Assembly (NCBI GenBank): GCA_016938425.1
Contig: JAFGUR010000083.1
Location: 1 to 40,737 of the forward strand
From: Fusobacteriaceae bacterium
Lineage (GTDB): Bacteria > Fusobacteriota > Fusobacteriia > Fusobacteriales > Fusobacteriaceae
Length of the DNA stretch: 40,737 nt
Direction: 5' to 3'
A model generated the notes under the pieces. The model saw only the letters and a list, made by a program, of their open reading frames with translations, did no database searches and was not told the DNA's origin. Made by a program: the position numbers and the translations under genes. Of the stretch, positions 1-6,389 are shown one piece after another. Each line of letters begins with the position of its first letter. The stretch's first letter is position 1.

Positions 1-80
1 GTCTCATTATAACCAATAAAAATCTTATTTGTATTATTTTTAACTATGTACATATATTTTTTTAGTTTTGCAACTAACTA
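1..80 (+). repeat. Partial copy of the 250-bp non-coding repeat element (right end)
   Basis: Bases 1-80 match 5778-5857 at roughly nine positions in ten, ending in the same terminal sequence (TTTTGCAACTAACTA here, TTTTACAACTAGTTA there). The window therefore opens inside a third copy of the element described at 5608-5857. The left part lies outside the window, so target duplication cannot be tested. The remaining 150 bases before the first gene are AT-rich, and I see no clear -35/-10 pair in them. Confidence 0.75.
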
Positions 81-230
81 AATTATATTTGTATTATATC
101 ATTTTTTATACTTTTAAACAGAATTTTTTTTACCTCAATTTTCATAGTTTTTTCAATGAATTTACACTTCTTTTATATTTTATTTACACTAAAAAGCTAA
201 TATAAAATAAACGAAAAAGGAGATATTTTA

Positions 231-1625
231 ATGAAAAAAATAATTTTTATCATACTTATTGCTTTAACTATTTTTACATCATGTACAAATCAGAAAAAAA
301 CGGGTGTTGCAGCCTTTGAAACTAAAGATAAGCACTTTACTTTCCTAAGTAGTAAGAGTCCTTATCCTTATGAAGTTACAGATTATAGCTCACCTCCAAA
401 AAACTACAATTTGGTATTTATAAACTATGTGGGAAGACATGGTTCTAGACATCTTTCTAGTTCAAAATATGATAAAACGCTTTTCGAACTTCTTTCCATT
501 GCAGAAAAAGATGGTGAAATAACTAATTTAGGAAAAGAGCTAAAAGATGAAATTAGCAAATTAATGAAAGTAGAAGAAGGTAACTATGGACTTCTTACTA
601 TTAAAGGAAAAAAAGAATTAGAGAATATAGGTAGAAGAACTGCTATAAATAATAAAAAATTATTTTCTTATAAATCAGAAGTTATAGCTTATGCAACATA
701 TTCTGATAGAGCCAAAGAAAGCAGAGACGAATTTCTAAAAGGACTTAAAAAAGAAATAAATTCAGTATCCATAACATCGAATTTTTATGAAGAATTTAAA
801 GATCCTTATTTAAGACCCTATGATATAGCTGAAAGATACATTGATTTTGAAGAAAATGGGGAATGGAATTCAATATTTAATGAATATACAAAAAGAGAAA
901 TAGGTAAAAAATTTGATAAAGAAATCCTTTTAAAATTAGTATCAGAAAGATTCTATGATAGATTAGAAAAGGGAGAATTTAAATTAAAAGATGAAAATGG
1001 GAAAGTAAAGTTAAAAAATCCTACAGAAGCTGTTTCTAATTTATATAATCTTTATATAATTTCAGCTGCTTTGAAAGAAGAGGGATTATTTGAATTTAAA
1101 AAATATTTTACAAACGAGCAATTAGCTTGGTATGAAAGTATCATAAGCATTGAAGATTACTTGCAAAAGGGGCCTTCTATAACTAGCCTACCTACAGATA
1201 TTATAGCACCATTAGTTAAAAATATGATAAATAGCACAGAAAATGGCTTAAAAAATCCTAACCTTGCAGGAATATTTAATTTTGCTCATGCAGAAACTAT
1301 AATACCTCTAGTATCATTCCTTGAAATAAGTACATATAATGAAAGTTCTAATAACCCAACTGAAATACTAAAAAATTGGGATGCTTCTACTGTAACTCCT
1401 ATGGCTGCAAATATTCAATGGTTAATTTATTCAAATGGAAAAGATTTATTAGTTAAAATGCTTCAGAATGAAAAAGAAGTTGCTTTCCCAATAAAAACAA
1501 ATTTCTATCCATACTATAAGTGGGAAGATGTAAAAAAATATTATCAAGATAAAATTGAAAAAATAGGTTTTTCTAATGACAATAATTTAGAAAATGATAT
1601 AAAAAATTTAAAGGAAAATTTCTAA
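231..1625 (+). CDS. Histidine-acid-phosphatase (MINPP/phytase-like) lipoprotein
   Basis: Predicted branch-2 histidine phosphatase attached to a membrane. Residues 1-18 form a lipoprotein signal (lysines, hydrophobic run, lipobox ending at Cys18). The catalytic loop RHGSR is at 69-73, where the His is the phospho-acceptor, and the proton-donor motif HAE is near 353-355. HAE rather than HD is typical of multiple inositol-polyphosphate phosphatases, so the substrate may be an inositol polyphosphate or another phosphomonoester; substrate is inference. At 464 residues it has the usual family size. Start: ATG with AAGGAGATATTTTA upstream. The gene is monocistronic and ends at a strong bidirectional terminator facing the convergent regulator gene. 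A generic periplasmic acid phosphatase is the main alternative. Confidence 0.85.
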   Translation: MKKIIFIILIALTIFTSCTNQKKTGVAAFETKDKHFTFLSSKSPYPYEVTDYSSPPKNYNLVFINYVGRHGSRHLSSSKYDKTLFELLSIAEKDGEITNLGKELKDEISKLMKVEEGNYGLLTIKGKKELENIGRRTAINNKKLFSYKSEVIAYATYSDRAKESRDEFLKGLKKEINSVSITSNFYEEFKDPYLRPYDIAERYIDFEENGEWNSIFNEYTKREIGKKFDKEILLKLVSERFYDRLEKGEFKLKDENGKVKLKNPTEAVSNLYNLYIISAALKEEGLFEFKKYFTNEQLAWYESIISIEDYLQKGPSITSLPTDIIAPLVKNMINSTENGLKNPNLAGIFNFAHAETIIPLVSFLEISTYNESSNNPTEILKNWDASTVTPMAANIQWLIYSNGKDLLVKMLQNEKEVAFPIKTNFYPYYKWEDVKKYYQDKIEKIGFSNDNNLENDIKNLKENF

Positions 1626-1638
1626 ATAATTTATATAA

Positions 1639-1670
1639 CAATAAAAAGTAGCATTAGCTACTTTTTATTG
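1639..1670. terminator. Bidirectional Rho-independent terminator
   Basis: A perfect 14-bp stem (CAATAAAAAGTAGC / GCTACTTTTTATTG) closes a 4-base ATTA loop between two convergent genes. The A-rich left arm and T-rich right arm give a U-tract on either strand, so it should stop both the phosphatase transcript and the minus-strand cluster. Confidence 0.9.
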
Positions 1671-1701
1671 TTTAACTTTTATATTTGAATAAATGAATTT
1701 T

Positions 1702-2358
1702 TTAAAAATACTGAACAGCTATTAAATTATCAGCATCTTTTTTATCTAACTCTATTTCTTTCTCTGAAATAGCTAGCAATATAGTATTATTTCCTTTTTT
1801 TAATGTTTTAACAATAGTTCCTATTCTAATGTTTTCATTAAAGAAAAAATCCTTAAGACCTCTTGAACCTAAAATATCAGTAATTTTCAATTCTATATTT
1901 TCAGAAAAATCATATATTTTTTGTGACTGTGAAAGATTTAAAGTCTCTGAAAGATTGATATGAAGCTTTTCAAAAATTCCTATAAAGCTTTCTAGTTCAT
2001 CTAAGTTTAAATCTTTTGTTATTAAATTTATTATCTTTTTATGAAATTTTCTATGATTTTCTAAAGCTAAAAATCCTTTTTTAGTAAGAGATACAAAAAC
2101 TTTCCTTCTATCTTCTTGACTTCTCTCCCTTTTTACAAAGTTTTTTTTCACAAGATTTTCTATTGCTACAGTTGCTGTCCCCATTGTAATTGCTAAATCA
2201 TCAGCAAGTTCATTCATAGAAAGGAGTCTTTCACCAAGCACATTTATTGTGTGATATTCATTGAGTGTCAAACACTTAATATCTCTTTTAAGTTCTAATT
2301 CTTCTATTTGATGAAAACTTTTATAAAAATCTTCTATCATTAAATTTATATCATTCAT
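1702..2358 (-). CDS. MarR-type winged-helix regulator fused to a FeoA-like domain
   Basis: 218 residues. Positions about 25-110 form a MarR-like winged helix-turn-helix: the recognition region contains MNELADDLAITMGTATVAIE and the wing has the basic RSQEDRRKVFVSLTKKG-type sequence. Positions about 150-218 resemble the small SH3-like FeoA domain that forms the C-terminus of DtxR/MntR-type metal regulators. The combination suggests a metal- or iron-responsive repressor, although the N-terminus is MarR-like rather than DtxR-like. Start: ATG with AAGGGAG seven bases upstream. It is the last gene of the minus-strand metal/redox cluster, 25 bases after the Mrp-type ATPase, so it may autoregulate that cluster (inference). 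Confidence 0.82.
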   Translation of the reverse strand: MNDINLMIEDFYKSFHQIEELELKRDIKCLTLNEYHTINVLGERLLSMNELADDLAITMGTATVAIENLVKKNFVKRERSQEDRRKVFVSLTKKGFLALENHRKFHKKIINLITKDLNLDELESFIGIFEKLHINLSETLNLSQSQKIYDFSENIELKITDILGSRGLKDFFFNENIRIGTIVKTLKKGNNTILLAISEKEIELDKKDADNLIAVQYF

Positions 2359-2383
2359 ACATTTACTCCCTTAAAGTGAGTTT

Positions 2384-3205
2384 TTAAATATTAATTGTAG
2401 TTTTCTCAATTACTCTTTTTACTATATTTCTAAATTTATCTTTTACTAAACTTTCCTCTGTTTCAAAGAAAAGAGATTTTCCAGTATCTCCTGCGTTAGC
2501 AAGTTTTGGTTCCATTGGAATTTTGTCTAAAAGTTCAATATTAAAATCTGATATAGTTTTCTCTACTGCACCTGTATTAAATATTTGAATTGTTTCATTA
2601 CAACATGGGCAAATAAAACCACTCATGTTTTCTACAAGACCAAGAACAGGAACATTTATTAGTTTTGAAAATTCAATAGATTTTCTTACATCTAATACTG
2701 CAACATCTTGAGGAGTTGAAACTATTATAGCTCCATCTACATCGCCTATACTTTGAGCAATAGTAAGTTGTTCATCTCCTGTTCCAGGTGGTAAATCAAC
2801 AATTAAATAATCTAATTCTCCCCAATCTACATTTGACAAAATTTCTCTTATAGCACTCGATTTTGCTGGTCCTCGAAAAACTATAGGTTTATCTGAATTA
2901 TCCATATAAAAACTAAGAGAAACTGCTGATAAAGTTGAGCTTATTTCATAAGGTTTTCTAATATCTGCTATTTTTGCTCCTTCTACCCCTAACATTAAAG
3001 GAACATTTGGTCCATGAATATCAGCGTCTAATATCCCTACTTTTTTCCCTTCTAATGACAATCCTACAGCAAGATTAACAGAGACAGTTGACTTTCCTAC
3101 TCCACCTTTTCCACTCATGACCATAATTTTATTTTTTACTTTTATCATTTTATCTTGAATTTTTTGTGCTTCTTCTTGCATTTTCTGTTGTATTTTTGCA
3201 TCCAT
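2384..3205 (-). CDS. Mrp/NBP35-family Fe-S carrier ATPase
   Basis: P-loop NTPase of the Mrp/ApbC/Nbp35 group, which binds and transfers iron-sulfur clusters to target proteins in the cytoplasm. The deviant Walker A GKGGVGKST is at 32-40, followed by the DADIHGPN switch region. The cluster-ligating CPCC (Cys199, Cys202) follows ENMSGF. There is no N-terminal DUF59 domain, so it is the short form. Start: ATG preceded by AGGAGGAAATTAAT. It begins four bases after the stop of the MBL-fold gene, so the two are translationally close. Neighbouring NifX-like, DUF134 and MBL-fold genes form a recurrent anaerobe gene set, which supports a role in metal-cluster handling. Confidence 0.9.
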   Translation of the reverse strand: MDAKIQQKMQEEAQKIQDKMIKVKNKIMVMSGKGGVGKSTVSVNLAVGLSLEGKKVGILDADIHGPNVPLMLGVEGAKIADIRKPYEISSTLSAVSLSFYMDNSDKPIVFRGPAKSSAIREILSNVDWGELDYLIVDLPPGTGDEQLTIAQSIGDVDGAIIVSTPQDVAVLDVRKSIEFSKLINVPVLGLVENMSGFICPCCNETIQIFNTGAVEKTISDFNIELLDKIPMEPKLANAGDTGKSLFFETEESLVKDKFRNIVKRVIEKTTINI

Positions 3206-3209
3206 TATA

Positions 3210-4016
3210 TTAATTTCCTCCTAATTCTACTATATCTCCGCCAAAAAAATATTCCATAGTATGTAACTCTTTACTTATATTAGTATTATCAAAAGTACAA
3301 TGATTTACGAAGGCTCTCTTTACTCCTAAGCTTTCTAATTTATAATTTAATTTTATAAGCTCTTTATAAGTTTTATTTCTAAAATGAAGCCCTCCAAATA
3401 AAAAAAATCTTTCCCAAAGATAATTTTTTTCATGAAGTTCATTTACTATGTTAATTATACCTCTATGAGAACAACCAGTAACAAGAATATCATATGATTT
3501 TTCTTTTATTATCATGTAAATTTCATCCTTAGACATATCAGGTGAATATTCATCTACAATTTTTACATAATGATTTTTTTCTCTTGTCTCTTCATAATCT
3601 CTAAGATTTCCAATAATTATAATATCTTCATCTAAATTATAACTTTCTTCAATAAATTCAAATCTATTCAAATCTAATTCATTCTTAGAAAGCCCTATAA
3701 ATTTCATTTGACCTGTTCGTTTACTAAATTTTTCTATAAAAATTTCTTTATGAACTATTACCTTAGCTTTACTATTAATTTTTAAAAATTCTTTCAATCC
3801 ACCTGTATGATCATTGTGACCATGACTTAAAATTACATAATCAATATCTTTAAGATTTATATTTAATTCTTTTGCATTTTGAAAGAGAGCTTCTCCCATT
3901 CCCGTATCAAATAGAATCTTTTTATTGTTCTTTTCTATATAAAAACTTAAACCATGCTCATCTTTCAAATTTTCATTTATACTAAAATTATTCACCAGAC
4001 ATGTTATTTTCATCAT
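3210..4016 (-). CDS. MBL-fold metallohydrolase (dihydropterin-phosphate-synthase-like subfamily)
   Basis: Metallo-beta-lactamase fold protein of about 268 residues. The metal-binding HxHxDH appears as HGHNDH at about 65-70, after the typical LFDTGMG strand, and a further metal-site segment TGCSHRG lies in the middle. The architecture matches archaeal-type 7,8-dihydropterin-6-methyl-aminobenzene phosphate synthase homologues, but the bacterial members have no firm function. I chose the ATG at 4016, with GAGG six bases upstream, over the GTG at 4028. The gene overlaps the DUF134 gene by 29 bases and is followed four bases later by the Mrp ATPase. Co-occurrence with NifX-like proteins is known for this subfamily. 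Confidence 0.85.
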   Translation of the reverse strand: MMKITCLVNNFSINENLKDEHGLSFYIEKNNKKILFDTGMGEALFQNAKELNINLKDIDYVILSHGHNDHTGGLKEFLKINSKAKVIVHKEIFIEKFSKRTGQMKFIGLSKNELDLNRFEFIEESYNLDEDIIIIGNLRDYEETREKNHYVKIVDEYSPDMSKDEIYMIIKEKSYDILVTGCSHRGIINIVNELHEKNYLWERFFLFGGLHFRNKTYKELIKLNYKLESLGVKRAFVNHCTFDNTNISKELHTMEYFFGGDIVELGGN

Positions 4017-4368
4017 TTTTAACCTCACATTTTGGACAAAATTTTCTATTTTTCTTACATCTTGAACAAGGTTTATTAAGTATTGTTACGTCCCCACCCT
4101 CAATAATAATGGCTTTTCCAGTAATGATAGCTTCCGAAACCTTTTTCCTTGCACTTTTTACTATATTTCCAAAAGTTTGTCTTGAAACATTCATTTTTTC
4201 AGCAGCATCCTCTTGGTATAATTCTTCAAAGTCAGCAAGCCTAAGAGCTTCATACTCATCTAAAGTAAGTATTATTCTTTTAAGTTTATCCATAGGAAAT
4301 CCTACAGGTTTAAAAGCTAAATGATTTGGCATTTCAGTTATTATTCTACATTTTACTGGTCTTGGCAT
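3988..4368 (-). CDS. DUF134 (UPF0251) helix-turn-helix protein
   Basis: Small DNA-binding protein beginning MPRPVKCR, the hallmark of DUF134. A sigma-like helix-turn-helix spans about 37-85 (LTLDEYEALRLADFE, then QEDAAEKMNVSRQTFGNIV). The C-terminus is a cysteine-rich metal-binding tail (PCSRCKKNRKFCPKC). ATG at 4368 has AGGAG five bases upstream and is preferred over the TTG directly before it. Family members usually lie next to Mrp and NifX-like genes, as here, and are thought to be regulators; the target is unknown. Confidence 0.88.
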   Translation of the reverse strand: MPRPVKCRIITEMPNHLAFKPVGFPMDKLKRIILTLDEYEALRLADFEELYQEDAAEKMNVSRQTFGNIVKSARKKVSEAIITGKAIIIEGGDVTILNKPCSRCKKNRKFCPKCEVKNDENNMSGE

Positions 4369-4387
4369 CAATTCTCCTAAAAATTAT

Positions 4388-5056
4388 TTATCTTATTTCT
4401 ATACTTACTCCATTTTTTATCAAAATATCTTTAAATTTTTCCAATATTGGAAGAGAATAAATCTCCTGACTTCCAAATTCTACAGGCTTATATTCTTGTA
4501 GAAATACTTTATCTATTCCTTCAAGTATTTTTGCTATAGACTCCATATCTTCCTCTTTAATATAAGGTGGATACATTGTTATTCTTATTTCATAAGGAAT
4601 CTTTGTGTTTTTTAATATATTTAAACTTTCTTTAATAATTTCATCAGAAAAGTTTAAGTATTTTTTATAATTTGTTGTTTTAAAATCCATGGCTATATAA
4701 TCAAATTCATTGGCATAATCCCTTAAAAAATTTGGATTAGAACCATTTGTATCTAGTTTTATTAAAAAATCATTCCCAAGTTCTGATTTTATTTTCCTTA
4801 CTAAACTTATAAGTTTTTCTCCCCATATAGTAGCTTCTCCACCAGTTATACAGAGTCCTTCTATTATGTTTCTTCTACCTTTTAAAAAACTTATTAATTC
4901 ATCTTCGCTAATTGAAGGGACACTATCTTCTGGTTTTATTAAATCTCTATTATGACAATATTCACAATTAAAATTACACCCTCCCAGAAATATAGTCGAA
5001 ACTAATTTGCTTGGATAATCTACTGTCGAAGTTTTTACTAGTCCTAAAATTTTCAA
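4388..5056 (-). CDS. nrdG: Anaerobic ribonucleotide-reductase activating radical-SAM protein (NrdG-like)
   Basis: Radical-SAM enzyme that would install the glycyl radical on NrdD using S-adenosylmethionine and a 4Fe-4S cluster. The cluster-binding CxxxCxxC is CNFNCEYC (about Cys27, Cys31, Cys34), preceded by the family opening KILGLVKTSTVDYPSK and followed by the GGE motif (CITGGEATI). Start is uncertain: TTG at 5056 gives the typical family N-terminus with GGTGAT upstream, while TTG 5068 or GTG 5065 add a few residues. A partner nrdD lies 1.3 kb upstream on the same strand. It belongs to the shorter NrdG2-type group, some members of which activate other glycyl-radical enzymes. Confidence 0.85.
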   Translation of the reverse strand: MKILGLVKTSTVDYPSKLVSTIFLGGCNFNCEYCHNRDLIKPEDSVPSISEDELISFLKGRRNIIEGLCITGGEATIWGEKLISLVRKIKSELGNDFLIKLDTNGSNPNFLRDYANEFDYIAMDFKTTNYKKYLNFSDEIIKESLNILKNTKIPYEIRITMYPPYIKEEDMESIAKILEGIDKVFLQEYKPVEFGSQEIYSLPILEKFKDILIKNGVSIEIR

Positions 5057-5156
5057 GTTAATCACCAATCCTTATTAAATTTAGTACCTGTCCAAAAAAA
5101 AGAACATTAAAATATATTTTTTAAACAACTAAAAAATAACTATTTAATAAGCTTAG

Positions 5157-5181
5157 TCAAAGTAAGAAGTTCTTACTTTGA
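5157..5181 (-). terminator. Perfect inverted repeat, probable terminator
   Basis: TCAAAGTAAGAA and its exact complement are separated by one base, directly downstream of the C_GCAxxG gene. The T-rich stretch on the minus strand begins only about 20 bases later, so termination may be weak. It could alternatively be a dyad operator for the following NrdG-like gene. Confidence 0.55.
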
Positions 5182-5186
5182 TTAAA

Positions 5187-5585
5187 TCATAATTCTTCTA
5201 TTTGTTTCTCAATTTGCATTACTGAATCTTGTATTACTTTTTTGCAGTCAATTTTATGAACTGTTTTCAATTCTTTACAATTCATAGAACAATTTTTTTC
5301 TTTAAAATCTGTTTCAAAAATTTTTATCTGTTTAAAAACTTTTCTCATGTTCTCTCTATCAGAAGCCTCTGAACTCCCAAGCTTTAAACTGAGAGCCATA
5401 ATAGCTCCTGTTACTGCTCCACAGGTTTCTCCAAGAAACATTCCTGTTCCAAGTCCCATAGATGCTTTTATCAAATCTTCTTCATTATCTGTCAATTTTA
5501 AATGTTCATTACAGGCTTTTAGCACAGATTGAGCACAATTAAAGCCATTTTCATAGTAATTTAATGCTTTATTTTCCAATTTCAT
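5187..5585 (-). CDS. C_GCAxxG_C_C family redox protein
   Basis: 132-residue cytoplasmic protein of the C_GCAxxG_C_C family. It has the N-terminal Cys17 (NGFNCAQSV), the glycine-rich core GLGTGMFLGETCGAVTGA at about 45-62 with Cys55, and a C-terminal cysteine cluster (KNCSMNCKEL). Such proteins occur in anaerobes, sometimes as selenoproteins, and are considered redox or metal-binding; no reaction is established. Start: ATG with AAGGGAG two bases away. The gene now has a 250-bp element immediately upstream. Before that insertion it would have begun 14 bases after the NifX-like stop codon. Confidence 0.85.
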   Translation of the reverse strand: MKLENKALNYYENGFNCAQSVLKACNEHLKLTDNEEDLIKASMGLGTGMFLGETCGAVTGAIMALSLKLGSSEASDRENMRKVFKQIKIFETDFKEKNCSMNCKELKTVHKIDCKKVIQDSVMQIEKQIEEL

Positions 5586-5607
5586 TTCTCCCTTATTAAT
5601 TAATTCC

Positions 5608-5857
5608 TAGTTTGTTGCAAAACTCCAACACCTTTATTTTACTTATCATAAAAAACTACGTTTTTTATTGTAATCCCTCCACCTTCAGTGGGGAAAGATA
5701 GGGGAAGTCGGGGCGGAACCCATGGGAAGGAAGTATCCTCGCCACTCCATAATTCGACTAAAGACTTAAAAGTCTAAATCTCATTAAAACCAATAAAAAT
5801 CTTATTTATATTATTTTTAACTGTGTACATATATTTTTTTAGTTTTACAACTAGTTA
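5608..5857. mobile_element. 250-bp non-coding mobile element (MITE-like), flanked by a 10-bp direct repeat
   Basis: The ends form an imperfect inverted repeat: TAGTTTGTTGCAAAACT on the left, and TAACTAGTTGTAAAACT read inward from the right. AATTAATTCC occurs immediately outside both ends (5598-5607 and 5858-5867), which looks like a 10-bp target duplication. There is no significant ORF. A GC-richer core at about 5690-5750 can fold. Related copies are at 1-80 (partial) and 14241-14590 (inverted). It fills the gap between the NifX-like and C_GCAxxG genes, and the right duplication includes the NifX-like stop codon. The parent transposon family is not identified. Confidence 0.75.
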
Positions 5858-5859
5858 AA

Positions 5860-6243
5860 TTAATTCCCGCAATTATGGTTATGACCGTGTTCGTGATCTT
5901 CCCCATGATGATGACTACAAGCAGAACCAGTTGACTCAAGATTTCCATTTAAATAAACTTTTAAATTTTCTTCTACACTTCCTCTTGCCCCAAGAATTAC
6001 TTCAATATTATTTTGTTTAAATATATCTATTGCCATACCACCCATACCACCTGTAATTATTGTATGAATTCCAAGTTGTCCTAAAAAGTTTGGAATTACT
6101 CCTGGAGCATGTGGAGGTGGAACAACAAATTCACTATTTACTATTTCTCCATTTTCTACGTTAAATATTACAAACTCTCTACAATGTCCAAAATGTTCTT
6201 CTACCGTTACTCTGTCATTAGTTGGAAATGCAATTTTTTTCAT
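5860..6243 (-). CDS. NifX/NifB-C-terminal-like (dinitrogenase Fe-Mo cofactor biosynthesis domain) protein
   Basis: 127-residue protein with the ribonuclease-H-like fold of the NifX/NafY/NifB C-terminal family, which carries metal clusters. Recognisable parts are the opening KIAFPTNDRVTVEEHFGHC, VVPPPHAPGVIPNFLGQLG and TGGMGGMAIDIFKQNNIEVI. The last 20 residues are rich in histidine (SHHHGEDHEHGHNHN), suggesting metal binding or storage. No nitrogenase genes are present, so the role is probably general metal-cluster handling together with the nearby Mrp, MBL and DUF134 proteins. It has its own consensus promoter and a terminator upstream, separating it from nrdD. Confidence 0.88.
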   Translation of the reverse strand: MKKIAFPTNDRVTVEEHFGHCREFVIFNVENGEIVNSEFVVPPPHAPGVIPNFLGQLGIHTIITGGMGGMAIDIFKQNNIEVILGARGSVEENLKVYLNGNLESTGSACSHHHGEDHEHGHNHNCGN

Positions 6244-6270
6244 TTTATCAATCTCCTTTTTTTATTTTAA

Positions 6271-6324
6271 TTATCATATGCCAATTATATACCTGTAATT
6301 TTTTTTTGTCAAATGCTAATTATA
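6271..6324 (-). promoter_or_regulatory. Consensus sigma-70 promoter with two operator-like 19-bp repeats
   Basis: On the minus strand, TTGACA (6307-6312) is followed after exactly 17 bases by TATAAT (6284-6289). Two similar 19-mers on the plus strand, TTGTCAAATGCTAATTATA (6306-6324) and TTATCATATGCCAATTATA (6271-6289), match at 15 of 19 positions. They cover the -35 and the -10/start region respectively. A consensus promoter bracketed by direct repeats suggests repression. The regulator is unknown; the MarR-FeoA protein at 1702-2358 is a candidate. Confidence 0.7.
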
Positions 6325-6349
6325 TTTTTTTGATTTCTTAAAATAAATC

Positions 6350-6371
6350 TAGGAGCCAAATAAGGCTCCTA
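6350..6371 (-). terminator. Terminator of nrdD
   Basis: Stem TAGGAGCC / GGCTCCTA with a 6-base loop lies 18 bases past the nrdD stop. On the minus strand it is followed by a T-rich stretch (GATTTATTTT). Confidence 0.8.
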
Positions 6372-6389
6372 CTTCAAAAAATTAATACA

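Noticed and set aside
4001..4324. 107-codon plus-strand frame inside the DUF134 gene
   Set aside because: Antisense shadow; DUF134 has its family signature and a ribosome site.
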